Assembly: GCF_018139145.2 (NCBI RefSeq)
Contig: NW_026114235.1
Location: 62,001-126,000 of the forward strand
Source of the DNA: Gymnogyps californianus
Lineage: Eukaryota > Chordata > Aves > Accipitriformes > Cathartidae
DNA: 64,000 bases
Direction of reading: 5' to 3'
The notes beneath the pieces are model-generated. The model saw only the letters and a list, made by a program, of their open reading frames with translations. It made no database searches and had not been told where the DNA came from. Of this stretch, positions 23,307 through 33,383 are shown piece after piece. Each line of letters starts with the position of its first letter. Position 1 is the first letter of the stretch. Made by a program: the position numbers and the translations under genes.

Positions 23307-23321
23307 GTCCCTTACACCGTG

Positions 23322-25059
23322 ATCACTGCCAAAATTCCTGGGCGACTGGGGTTTCCTATTCGACTTTGTTGTGTGATCAGCGCAACCCACTTACTCCATG
23401 TAGCATCAGTTGCATGATGTGTAGAAGGGACCTTCCCTTTGAACATCCAGCCCAGCACCGGCAGTCGGGGTGCTAAGAGGAGCTGTGTTTCAGTACCAAC
23501 CACTTCTGAGGCAGCTCGAACTCCTTCATATGCTGCTAATATCTCCTTTTCAGTTGGAGTATAGCGGGCCTCAAATCCTCGATATCCCCGACTCCAAAAC
23601 CCTAGGGGTCAACCTCGGGTCTCCCCAGGTGCTTTCTGCCAGAGACTCCAGGTAGGGCCATTCTCCCCAGCTGCGGTGTAGAGCACATTTTTAATATCTG
23701 GTCCTGCCCGGACTGGCCCAAGGGCTACTGCATGAACTATCTCCCGTTTAATCTGTTCAAAGGCTTGTTGTTGCTCAGGGCCCCATTTAAAATCATTCTT
23801 CTTCCGGGTCACTTGATAGAGAGGGCTTACAATCAGGCTGTAATTTGGAATATGCATTCTCCAAAAACCTACAACACCTAAGAAAGCTTGTGTTTCCTGT
23901 TTACTAGTCAGTGGAGACATAGCTGCTATTTTGTTGATCACATCCATTGGGATGTGATGACGTCCGTCTTGCCATTTTATTCCTAAAAACTGAATCTCCT
24001 GTGCGGGTCCCTTCACCTTACTTTGTTTTATGGCAAAACCAGCTTTCAGAAGGATTTGGATTATTTTCTTCCCTTTCTCAAAAACTTCTGCTGTGTTGCC
24101 CCATACGATGATGTCATCAATGTATTGCAGGTGTTCTGGAGCTTCACCTTTTTCTAGTGCACTCTGGATTAGTCCATGGCAAATGGTGGGGCTGTGTTTC
24201 CACCCCTGGGGCAGTCGATTCCAGGTGTACTGGACGCCCCTCCAAGTGAAAGCAAACTGTGGCCGGCACTCTGCTGCCAAAGGGATTGAGAAAAATGCAT
24301 TAGCGATATCACTTGTGTTGTACCACTTGGCTGCCTTTGACTCCAGTTCATATTGAAGTTCTAGCATGTCTGGCACGGCAGCACTCAGCGGTGGTGTGAC
24401 TTCATTCAGGCCACGATAGTCCACTGTTAGTCTCCATTCTCCATTAGACTTTCGCACTGGCCATATGGGGCTGTTAAAGGGTGAGCGAGTCCTGCTGATC
24501 ACTCCTTGGCTCTCCAGTCGACAAATCAGCTTATGGATGGGAATCAGGGAGTCTCGGTTGGTGCGATATTGCCACCGGTGCACCCTTGTGGTAGCGATCG
24601 GCACCTGTTGTTCTTCGACCCTCAGCAACCCCACAACCGAAGGGTCCTCAGAGAGACCGGGCAAGGTGGACAACTGTTCAATTCCCTCTGTCTCCAAGGC
24701 AGCTATACCAAAAGCCCACCGATATACCCCTTTGGGTCTTTAAAATACCCTCTCCTGAGATAATCTATGCCAAGGATGCACGGGGCCTCTGGGCCAGTCA
24801 CGATGGGGTGTTTCTGCCACTCATTCCCAGTTAGGCTTATTTCAGCCTCCAATACAGTTAGCTGTTGGGATCCCCCTGTCACCCCAGAAATACAAATAGG
24901 TTCTACCCCTTTATAGCTTGATGGCATTAGAGTACACTGTGCATCGGTGTCTACTAGAGCCTTATACTCCTGTGGATCTGATGTGCCAGGCCATCGGATC
25001 CATACAGTCCAGTAAACCCGGTTGTCCCTCTCCTCCACCTGGCTGGAGGCAGGGCCCCT
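23322..25059 (-). pseudogene. pol: P2 protease, reverse transcriptase, start of RNase H
   Basis: Protease is recognised by LVDTDAQCTLMPSS (24703-25038), where the active-site Gly of the DTG triad is Asp. This is likely inactivating. Reverse transcriptase (23609-24697) shows LTVDYRGLNEV, LPQGWKHSP and YIDDIIVWG motifs in order, then the thumb and connection. An in-frame TGA follows PGETRG at about 23609; P3 has the same stop at the same codon. RNase H then continues in frame to the E2 insertion at 23321. Confidence 0.88.
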
Positions 25060-26616
25060 CTAGTCCCAGTCATAGGATTCTCCACTCACTCTTTGTAAAG
25101 ATGGATTAGAATTCCTTTTCATAGAATCAGGAGTAAGATCAGCCCTTCCACTCTGTCTGCCACACTGCTCACACTGCTCACTGGAGGCTGAAGCAGCAAT
25201 TTTCCTGGAAGAATCCTCATGTGTGATTGTTTTTCCTTGCAATTCACGTACCCGTGCATCTAGGACCGAGGTAGGTTTTCCATCCCACTTCCTCATATCC
25301 TCTCCGTGCTCACACAGGTAAGACCACAGGATACCCCGTGAGGTGTACCTTCTATCTCCTCTCTCTTGAGCAGAGGGACGCTTATTCCTAATAGCTGAGA
25401 TATTGGTCCGTGCAGGTGGGAGGCAGAACTTATCCTCAAATCGCTGGAACTCTTGGGACCATTTCTCGGCTATTATGTCTGGCAGTTTCTCCACAGCTGC
25501 GACGAGGGAGGAAGAGAGACTTTCTTCATATTGCCGAAGTCGGCGAGCCAATTCATCTACTGTTGGTCCCTCTTCATCTTTCCAGTCCATTACTGCCAAT
25601 GCACTGGCATACGATGATGGTGCACTTCGTACAAACTTCTGCCACATGGGTCGTGTGCAGTGGACTTCATCTGGATCTGTGGGTAACTGCCTATCGTCTG
25701 GGTCATAATAAACCATCTCCCGCACGGCTAATTCCCTCAGGTACTGGATACCTCTCTCCATGGTGGTCCACTTGCCTGGGTGACATCCAACATCTTCCTT
25801 GAAGGGGTACCTTTCCCTCACACCTGATAGAAGTCACCTCCAGAGGCTGAGGGCTTGTGTCTTTTTTCCAATCGCCTTGTCAATGCCCCCTTCCCTAGAA
25901 AGGGATCCCAACTGCTTGGCTTCCTTACCCTCTAATTCCAAGCTACTGGCCCCATTATCCCAGCATCAGAGCAACCAGGTGATAATGTGCTTGCCTGGAT
26001 GACGGCTGAAATGTTTTCGCATATCTCACAGCTCACTCGGGGATAGGGATCGGGTGATTATCTCTGGTTCTGCCTCTTCCTCCTGTTCTTGTGACGACCC
26101 TGGTTCACCTTCATCCTTCACTAAGCGAGCTGTCTTTTTTGAGTATTTCTTCTTCTGTACAGGGGCAACTGATACTGGCATGGGTTGGTTCTCTGGTTCA
26201 GCTGCAGTGCCCGTCACAGGCGTTGGAGTAGCTGAAGTGCCTGTTGCTGGGGTTGGAGTGGCTGCAGTGCCTGTCGCCAGGGCTGGAGTGGCTGCAGTGG
26301 CTGTCATTTTGTTGTCAGATCCAGAGACCTTCTCTTTCCCTCGAGGGTACTGAATAGTGTTGAACAGGGCTTGGTAGGCATGGGCCAGGCCCCAGCACAT
26401 TGCAGTGATTTGTGTCTCCCTGGAATTGTCGGGGTGACAGCATACTTTTTCCAAATGTTCTACTAGTTTTTCAGGATTCTGCACTTGTTCAAGGGTGAAG
26501 TTCCAAAACACTGGAGGTCCCCACCTTCCTAGGCATTTGCCCATGCTACCCCACACGCCCTGCCACTCATAACTCTCCAGCCTTGGGGCAGATCTCTGGG
26601 TGATCCTCTTAAATAG
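25060..26616 (-). pseudogene. gag: P2 gag, main part
   Basis: Two frames (26556-26026 and 25821-25060) with a break between them match P3 gag residues from about 165 to the end. They include the Thr/Ala/Pro minisatellite, an acidic stretch (EQEEEAEPE), ITRSLSPSEL and a conserved RYPFKEDV...WTTMERGIQYL region. No canonical CCHC zinc knuckle is seen; only CEQCGRQSG remains near the end. The frame closes with TAG at 25057-25059, and protease continues in the same frame. Confidence 0.85.
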
Positions 26617-26621
26617 TTGTT

Positions 26622-27326
26622 TGTTACGACCCAGACGGGACAGACCAGAGGGTCGTAGAGGTTCTGGGATCCCCCCGGGCTAAATTAAGGTGAAACGACA
26701 CCAAACGATCACTTTGAATGCTTTATTCGAACAATCCAAACTGTGGAAGGCATAAGGGTGGGCAGCATGGGTTGCAGCAAAACGTTCACAAGAAGAGAGA
26801 GAAGAGAGAAAAAAGAGAATGAAAAAGAAAGAGGGGGAAAAGAAAAGAGATAGTCACCACCCTTGGATCCCGCGGCGTCGGCGACCAGCGTGGTAATCCT
26901 CTGGTGATGGGCGCGCGCACGACGTGGCTCTTTGCAGTTGTGTCTTTTATAGTCTAAATCTCCGTCCACAGTCACGCCTCTTGAAGACTTATATGGGTTC
27001 ATTCCAGACAGTTCTCAACATATATAGTAGTGTTCCAGAGGGTTCTTTATCTACTGAGTATGTGCGATTTATTGGGGTGGTGGTCTTAGGGACTTTCCAA
27101 GGAGCTACAAGCCCCCGCCTCAGATAAGCTTTGTGTGGCCTCTGGCCATATGTGGTGGGTTACCAGGCTGGTTCTGCCAGAACACAGGACTGCACACCCT
27201 TCGGCAGGCCCCCTGTGTCCATGCCAGCCAACTTCTTGCTAATGGCCCTCTTTGTTATGCAGACTGTACCTTGGTTGCTACAATGTTTGAGACATTGACA
27301 GACATTAACTCTTCCAGTCCCTCACA
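26622..27326 (-). mobile_element. Solo LTR E1 inserted in P2 gag
   Basis: The 705-base minus-strand LTR reads TGTGAGGGACTGG to GGGTCGTAACA, with a perfect TTGTT duplication (26617-26621 and 27327-27331) that interrupts the VKQLFK codons of gag. It has TATAAAAG at 26944-26951, an AATAAAG poly(A) signal near 26721, an NF-kB consensus at 27089-27098 and a purine-rich tract at 26791-26850. It is related to E2. Confidence 0.92.
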
Positions 27327-27331
27327 TTGTT

Positions 27332-27795
27332 TAACCCTGAACAAGACCTGAACCACATTCAGGAACAAGCTAGTTCCTAGCAATAGGACCATGTTAGTTT
27401 CAACATTCCAAGGATATTCAAAATTTTCAAAATTCTCAAACACTACTGTAATTAGCCTGGAGGAGGAGGGGAAGGTGAAGGAAGGTGTCTTCCCCATAGA
27501 TTGGCTCTCCGAGGAGAAAAGGTAAAGGGTGTAATTATTAATAGTTTCCACTAGATAGCTCCCGAAGTACGGAGATCACGGCAATGCTGAGTACAAATAC
27601 CAGATTAGTCCCACGACCAATAATTTTATCGTACCATAAGCTAGTGTTACATAGTAAAGCAAAGCAAAAACCTTAACCCATCTCACCTTATGGGTGATAA
27701 GCGGCAGCACAGGGACTCTATACAGCAAGTGAGGTGCTACATAACACAACTCTAAGAACAAACGCCACAACTCTAAGAGCCAATAACCCAACATT
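27332..27795 (-). pseudogene. gag: P2 gag hydrophobic N-terminus
   Basis: Fragments 27794-27576 and 27551-27255 correspond to the first 150 or so residues of P3 gag. They hold hydrophobic runs such as VLLLGTSLFLNVVQVLF and VTLAYGTIKLLVVGLIWYLYS. The two pieces are in different frames, so there is at least one indel near 27560. The part is separated from the rest of gag by LTR E1. Confidence 0.8.
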
Positions 27796-27889
27796 GTGAC
27801 CAGCGACTACTAAACTAATACAATGAATGCTTATAACAAATTCGTTTTAACACGCACTGGTCAGATCTGTTGTTATCTCAACCCTTTGT

Positions 27890-27907
27890 GCCCCATGTTG
27901 GGCGCCA
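27890..27907 (-). promoter_or_regulatory. P2 primer-binding site
   Basis: The minus strand reads TGGCGCCCAACATGGGGC, one base different from the exact Lys(CUU) complement in P3. It is eight bases inside the 5' LTR. Confidence 0.88.
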
Positions 27908-27915
27908 AAAAGGAC

Positions 27916-28528
27916 TGTCGTGGTTTAACCCCAGTCAGAAGCCAAGCACCACGCAGCTGCTCCCTCACTCCCTGCCCCGCCCCGCTCCCAGTGGGATGGG
28001 GAGGAGAATCAGGAAAGAAGGTAGAACTCGTGGGTTGAGATAAGAACAGTTTAATAACTAAAGTAAAATATAATACTAACAATAATAATAATGAAATATA
28101 GTAATAATAATAATAGTAATGAAAAGGAATATAACAAAAAAAAAAGGAGACGGAAAAAAAAAGAAAAAAACCCCAGTGATGCACAATGCAATTACTCATC
28201 AACCCGCTGACCGATGCCAGAGCAGCAATCCGCCCCTCCCGGCCAACTCCCCCCTGTTTATATACTGGGCATGACGTTCTATGGTATGGAATACCACTTT
28301 GGCTAGTTCAGGTCAGCTGCCCCGGCTCTGCTCCCTCCCAGCTTCTTGCACACCTGCTTGCTGGCAGAGCATGGGAAACTGAAAAATCCTTGGCTTAAGA
28401 TAAGCGCTACTTAGCAACAACTAAAACATCAGCGTGTTATCAGCATTATTCTCACACTAAATCCAAAACACAGCACTATACCAGCTACTAAGAAGAGAGT
28501 TAACTCTGTCCCAGCTGAAACCAGGACA
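27916..28528 (-). mobile_element. P2 5' LTR
   Basis: The 613-base family A LTR includes a TATATAAAC motif (minus) near 28260. AT-rich stretches with TAATAATAA repeats lie in the R/U5 part. It ends at CCAGGACA next to the TGCCT duplication. Confidence 0.9.
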
Positions 28529-28612
28529 TGCCTTTATCTCAACCCATGAGTGTTTCATCTTATTTTCTCCCCCCGTCCTGCTGAGGAGGGGGAGTGATAG
28601 AGCAGCTTGGTG
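28529..28612 (+). mobile_element. LTR D fragment right of P2
   Basis: Continues the LTR D piece at 19193-19258: TTATCTCAACCCATGAGTG through AGTGATAGAGCAGCTTGGTG. It breaks at 28612, where the Polinton protease fragment starts. The block 28406-28612 is repeated almost exactly at 34155-34362. Confidence 0.82.
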
Positions 28613-28692
28613 TCACTTGGGTAAATGCCTAGGAATGTTTTTCTGGTGTAGGAGTCTGCTGAAAAAACCCAAGAGAGTTGTTTGGTGTCCAT
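28613..28692 (-). pseudogene. Polinton adenain-like protease, N-terminal fragment
   Basis: ATG lies two bases after the capsid stop codon. The frame reads MDTKQLSWVFSADSYTRKTF and then LGIYPSD before it meets the LTR D fragment. This resembles the start of the adenovirus-type cysteine protease of Maverick/Polinton elements, which matures capsid proteins. Hexon followed by protease is also the adenovirus order. All catalytic residues would lie in the missing part. With 27 codons the identification is supported mainly by context. Confidence 0.6.
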
Positions 28693-28694
28693 CC

Positions 28695-30006
28695 TCACAT
28701 GTAGTTGAAGAGCACGTGTGTCTGCCGGTTTGTTTCTATCACATTGTCAAACACGCTGTACACAATCATATTAACAGTGGTGGTCAAGGCCCCTGCAAAG
28801 TGTCCTTCTTCTCTCAAGTTTCCTGTTTTGATCAGGGAATAGTGATCAGCACATTCTTCATCTGGAGACAGGTCAAAGGTGAACAGGGTATAGCCACGGG
28901 CAAACTCTTCCCTGTCAACTAGCAGGGAATGGTCTTTCATATGGCTGCCGATCGTCTGAACAAGCTGTATGTATTCTCTCACAGAGCAGCCATTCTCAAA
29001 ATCAGGCTGCAGAGGTTTTGCTGGCATTTGTTCACCATCCACATGCAGGGCCACAAAATTTCTATCATAATGTTTAAGGTTGAAAAGGTTCTTAGCATAA
29101 TCACCACTAGAAGCGTTGTTATCTATGAACCCAATAACAACAAGCTAGGGTAGCTGGCCCAGAAGCAAATTTTCCTGGTTGCTGACATGACTGCCGGCCA
29201 GTATGCTGAACGCTTTCATGCCCATCTGGTCTACCGGGTATTTAGTGTTAGCCATAAGTAATGCCTCAGAGTGTCCCATATGCACTCCAGGTGCCACCCA
29301 CACCTTCTTCACAAACAGTGAGGCATAGGTAATAACCAGCTTGCAGGCTCCTGCTGCCAGGGAGCTCATTAAACAAAAGCTGTTTCAGCTGTACCTAAGC
29401 TTAACTTTTACATCCACACCATTCGACAAAAGCTTGTCTTGAAAGAATAGATTATGGTGGAGGGGTCCCAATAGTTCAGTGCTCCTAACTCTGGGCCATC
29501 AGAGCTGAGCGTTTACTAAACCCCGATTACCGATGTCATCCAGCATGACTGCTTCCTGCTTGCCTGACTGTGTCTTTGTAGAACAGCCCCATGGAGAAAT
29601 GCGTGGACAGCATGTCATGGCTGTAATTGAGAAGCAAATCAATGAAGGTGTGATAGGGGTAACAGTTGTTGCTCTGGCTTATCAGTCCATCCCCCAGCGT
29701 AAAGTTCAGCTGGCTGAAAAGAAAGGTCAGTGGGTAATTCACGAGACCCACGTCCTCGCTGTCACCAAGGTTGGATCTGTCAGCTTTTACAATCTTGCAG
29801 CAAAGGTACAGCAGGGTGTTGTTCAGATCTATGTAGTCTTCCCCATTCCCAGCTAAGAAAAAGTCCAGAGATGCAGACTCTACAATAGCAGAAAGTGGAG
29901 GCACCTCAAACAGGCTTTTCTCAATGCTGGTCTGTGTCAGAGATACTTTAAACAAATCCAACTCGGATTTAGTACATTCCTCTGAGCAGCCATGAACAAA
30001 AGCCAT
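28695..30006 (-). pseudogene. Polinton/Maverick hexon-like major capsid protein, broken
   Basis: Three minus-strand pieces lie in order. 30006-29536 starts MAFVHGCSEECTKSELDLF and contains AGNGEDYIDLNNTLLYL. 29369-29145 contains YPVDQMGMKAFSI and SNQENLLLGQLP. 29054-28695 contains FENGCSVREYIQL and GYTLFTFDLSPDEEC, ending FNYM. These are characteristic of the double-jelly-roll capsid protein of Polintons and adintoviruses, often filed as F54H12.2-like. The span, about 1.3 kb (437 codons), is near full length for this annotated family. It has at least one frameshift (about 29370-29540) and a stop at 29145. It would form the shell of a virus-like particle. The basic ORF upstream ends five bases before this ATG. 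Confidence 0.85.
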
Positions 30007-30011
30007 CCCTT

Positions 30012-30281
30012 TTAAAATAGATTTCCTTTTCTAGTGGTAGAACGGGCCCTCTTTCTCTGAGTTTTCTGTTTCTTTTGCATTGTTTGGCCTGGCTTGTGAT
30101 TCTTTCTCTTCTTGTCCTGGCCAGATGGCTGTTTGGCACCTCACTTCCTTTCTCTTTTGAAGGGCTGGGGCGGGCCTTCCCTCCAGGGGTGTGACATGGG
30201 TCTCTTTCTTTTAAGGCTTTTTCTGTGAATATAAGAAAGTCTGGAGCCCTCCTGATTTGCCAGTGTCTCCAACTTGTCCAT
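30012..30281 (-). pseudogene. Small basic Polinton protein upstream of the capsid gene
   Basis: From ATG at 30281 the frame reads MDKLETLANQEGSRLSYIHR, then a Lys/Arg-rich tail, to TAA at 30012-30014. One in-frame TGA interrupts it after about 47 codons. The total is 90 codons including the stop. Lys, Arg, Gln and Pro dominate the second half (for example KKQKTQRKRARSTTRKG). Its position just before the capsid gene recalls the small basic core or pVI/pX genes of adenoviruses, but I cannot name it. It ends five bases before the capsid ATG, as expected for genes of one compact element. Confidence 0.6.
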
Positions 30282-30723
30282 GACAATCTTGGAAACATGT
30301 CCAAGTGACACTGACTTCGAAATCCAGTTTGTAGTTCATGGGCCCATTAGCTTGTTCTTCTATTTCATGTGGCATTTTATGGGATCCCCTTCAAGTCTTT
30401 TCCTTATTGTCCCCACACATATGTTCTTCTGAAGTAGTTATTTTGTTCTGGTTTTCCATTTTTGTGGACAGTGTTGCCTGTGTCCTGCAGTACCTTGCAA
30501 AGCCCAAAATCTGCCCCAGTAACACTGTAAGGTCATCCTGTTGAGCTGTGCCTGGATGCAGGGACCTCTCATTCCAGCTCACAGGATTGGTCTCTTGTCA
30601 GTATGTGACAGGATTTAAAACGGGGGCCCCTTGGTGGGCCTTATTGGAGGGGTTCATCACCCTTGGGCATTTTCCAACTTTTTCCTAACCCCACCACCGC
30701 CCTTTTGGCTCCCTTTCACCTTC
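30282..30723 (-). other. Probable further Polinton or unassigned sequence
   Basis: Upstream of the basic ORF a minus-strand frame with EEQANGPMNYKLDFEVSV and a 63-codon frame (30582-30391) are visible, neither recognised. They may be the eroded end of another Polinton gene. From about 30610 to 30723 the sequence is G/C-rich and uncharacterised, and it ends at the LTR at 30724. Confidence 0.35.
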
Positions 30724-31798
30724 TGTGGTGGGTTGACCTTGGCTAGCTGCCAGGTGCCCACCAAGCTGCTCTATCACTCCCCCACCTCAATGGGACAAGG
30801 TGGAGAAATTATGACAAAAAGCTCATGGGTTGAGATAAGGACAGGGAGATCAATTACCAATTACCATCACTGGCAAAACAGACTTGACTTGGGGAAATTA
30901 ATTTAATTTATTGCCAATCAAATCAGAGTAGGATAATGCGAAACAAGAACAAAACTAAAAACACCTACCCCCCACCCCTCCCTTCCTCCTGGGCTCAACT
31001 TCATTCCCGACTTCTCTATCTCCTCCCCACGAGCAGTGCAGCAGATGCGGAATGGAGGTTGCAGTCAGTTCATAACGCTTCATCTCTGCCACTCCTTCCT
31101 CCTCACACTGTTCCCCTGCTCCAATATGGGAACCCTCCCACAGGAGATAGTCCTTCACAATCTTCTCCAGCATGGAACCTTCCTACGGGCTGCAGTTCTT
31201 CACAAACTCCTCCAGCGTGGGTCCCCCGTGGGGCCACAGATCCTGCCAGAAAACCTGCTCCAGCGTGGGCTCCTCTCCATGGGGCCGCAGGTCCTGCCAG
31301 GAGCCTGCTCCAGTGCGGGCTCTCCACGGGGTCACAGCCTCCTTCAGGGCACATCCACCTGCTCCGGTGTGGAGTCCTCCATGGGCTGCAGAGTGGATAT
31401 CTGCTCCACCGTGCACCTCCATGGGCTGCAGGGGGACAACCTGCATCACCATGGTCTTCACCACGGGCTGCAGGGGAATCTCTGATACTGTGCCTGGAGC
31501 ACCTCCTCCCCCTCCTTCTTCACTAACCTTGGTGTCTGCAGAGTTGTTTCTCTCACATCTTCTCACTCCTCTCTCCTAGATGCTGTTGCGCAGTGTTTTT
31601 TATCCCTTCTTAAATATGTTATCACAGAGGCACTACCACCGTTGCTGATTGGCTCAGCTTTGGCCAGCAGCAGGTCCATCTTGGAGCTGGCTGGAACTGG
31701 CTCTGTCCGACATGAGGGCAGCTTCTGGCATCTTCTCACAGAAGCCACCACTGCAGCTCCCCCCCACCCCCCAAACCTTGCCATGTAAACCCAATACA
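30724..31798 (-). mobile_element. LTR, family K, with internal minisatellite
   Basis: The 1075-base minus-strand LTR runs from TGTATTGGGTTTACATGGCA to GGTCAACCCACCACA. Flanking 5-mers CCTTC (30719-30723) and CCCTC (31799-31803) agree at four positions, so a decayed target duplication is likely. The middle holds an array of about eight 45-50-base units. Open frames at 30936-31579 follow the array and are not genes. Confidence 0.82.
31110..31485. repeat. Minisatellite in LTR K, about 45-54 bp units
   Basis: About eight degenerate units begin CTCCAGCGTGGG or CTCCAGCATGGA and contain GGGCTGCAG or GGGGCCACAG. About four units occur in the LTR at 52441-53069. The array expansion explains why this LTR is about 450 bases longer. 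Confidence 0.8.
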
Positions 31799-31876
31799 CC
31801 CTCTAAAGTTCCCCTCACCCCAGACATTTTAGGGCTTGTTCTGCAGCCTTGTAGCGTGAGGGACTCCGACCCAGTC

Positions 31877-31926
31877 TTTTATTTTATTTTATTTTATTTT
31901 ATTTTATTTTATTTTATTTTATTTTA
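31877..31926. repeat. (TTTTA)n microsatellite, about 10 units
   Basis: An uninterrupted TTTTA array sits inside the 5' part of the CR1 ORF1 sequence. There it encodes a repeating FYFIL-type string and lengthens the frame. Confidence 0.95.
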
Positions 31927-32047
31927 TGGAAGCTCCACCTGTGGGAGGTGTGCTCTGGTGGAGTCATTCAGGCAGCAGGTGGAGAATCTGCAGGAGAAAG
32001 TTAGCAAGCTTCTCTGTATTAGGGAGGGTGAACAAGAAATAGAGTAT

Positions 32048-32636
32048 TGTGCTGGTTTTGGCTGGGATAGAGTTAATTTTCTTCATAGTAGCTAGTATGG
32101 GGCTATGTTTTGGATTTGTGCTGGAAACAGTGTTGATAATACAAGGGATGTTTTAGTTATTGCTGAGCAGTGCTTACACAGAGTCAAGGCCTTTTCTGCT
32201 TCTCACACCACCCCGCCAGCGAGTAGGCTGGGGGTGCACAAGAAGTTGGGAGGGGACACAGCTGGGACAGCTGACCCCAACTGACCAAAGGGATATTCCA
32301 TACCATGTGACATCATGCTCAGCAATAAAACTCGGGAGGAGGTTGGTGGGGGGTGGGGTGCTGCTCAGGGACTGGCTGGGCATCAGTAGGTTGGTGGTGA
32401 GCAATTTTTTCATTTGCATCACTTCTCTTTCTTGGGTTTTATTTCTCTCTCTTTGTTATTTTCCTTTTCCTTACAATTTGGTTTTTTTTTTTTTCCCCAA
32501 TTATTAAACTGTTTTTATCTCAACCCACAAGTTTTCTCACTTTTACACTTCCGATTCTCTCCCTCATCCCACTGGGCAGGGGGGGAGTGAGTGAGCAACT
32601 GTGTGGTGCTTAGTTGCCGGCTTGGGTTAAACCACA
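32048..32636 (+). mobile_element. Solo LTR H, family A, in CR1 ORF1
   Basis: The 589-base LTR (TGTGCTGG to AAACCACA) has a perfect AGTAT duplication (32043-32047 and 32637-32641). It splits CR1 ORF1. Confidence 0.93.
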
Positions 32637-32783
32637 AGTATTATTTGAGACTTTGCAAGAAGAAATACTAGGGCCCTGTGGCACTGACCTCCAAGGACTA
32701 CCAGACAAAGAGCTTCAACAGCAAACAGACAGCACCTTGGTGAAGGAGGCGCTATGGTGGGAACAGGATATCACTTCAGTCCC

Positions 32784-33383
32784 TGTCGTGGTTTAACCCC
32801 AGCCAGCAACTAAGCATCACGCAGCTGCTCACTCACTCCTCCCCCCTCCCCCTGGTGGGATGGGGAGGAGAATCGAAAACAAGTAAAACTCGTGGGTTGA
32901 GATAAGAACAGTTTAATAATTGAAATAAAAAATATAATATAGTAATAATAATAATAGTAATGAAAAGGAAGATAACAAAAAGAGAGTGAAATATAACCCA
33001 AAAAAGACAAGTGATGCACAATGCAATTGCTCACCACCCGCTGACTGATGCTCAGCCAGTCCCCAAGCAGCGATCGGCCCCTCCCGGCCAGCTCCCCCAG
33101 TTTATATACTGGGCATGACATCATATGGTATGGAATATTCCTTTGGCCAGTTTGGGTCAGCTGTCCTGGCTGTGTCCCCTCCCAGCTTCTTGTGCCCCTC
33201 CAGCCTTCTTGCTGGCTGGGCACGAGAAGCTGAGAAATCCTTGACTTAGTATAAACACTACTTAGCAACAACTAAAAACATCAGTGTGTTATCAACATTC
33301 TTTTCCTACTAAATCCAAAACACTGCACTATACCAGCTACTAGGAAGAAAATTAACTCTATCATCTCAGCCAAAACCGGGACA
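32784..33383 (-). mobile_element. Solo LTR G, family A, at the outer part of the inverted repeat
   Basis: The 600-base LTR (TGTCGTGG to CCGGGACA) has a perfect GTCCC duplication (32779-32783 and 33384-33388). The portion from 33069 on is matched by the inverted copy at 63686-64000. The insertion therefore predates the inverted duplication. Confidence 0.93.

Larger units (their letters stand above)
21801..23316 (-). mobile_element. LTR E2 (second family) inserted in P2 pol
   Basis: Minus-strand LTR starting TGTAAGGGACTG and ending GGGACGGGACA. It is flanked by a perfect CCGTG duplication (21796-21800 and 23317-23321), the site being the disrupted pol codons. It is itself split by LTR F at 22625-23306. 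It is a relative of E1 (26622-27326) but has a different, longer 3' part with repeats of ACGACAAACTTGCAAT near 21975-22070. Confidence 0.88.
19259..28528 (-). mobile_element. Provirus P2, family A, with nested insertions
   Basis: A 9.27-kb minus-strand provirus has a perfect TGCCT target duplication (19254-19258 and 28529-28533). Order along the minus strand: 5' LTR 27916-28528; primer site 27890-27907; gag 27795 down to 25060, interrupted by LTR E1; pro-pol 25059 down to 20361, interrupted by LTR E2, which itself contains LTR F; non-coding 19856-20360; 3' LTR 19259-19855. Removing the nested LTRs leaves an internal region close in length to that of P3. There is no env. It was inserted into an LTR of family D. 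Confidence 0.92.

Noticed and set aside
28617..29856. Plus-strand frames opposite the Polinton genes
   Set aside because: The minus-strand frames carry the conserved capsid motifs; the plus frames are shadows.
30936..31579. 196- and 149-codon frames resembling a repetitive secreted protein
   Set aside because: They lie antisense to or across an LTR minisatellite and have homologous shadows in LTR J.
31877..31926. TTTTA array as a telomere-like or CRISPR-like repeat
   Set aside because: Simple pentanucleotide microsatellite without spacers.
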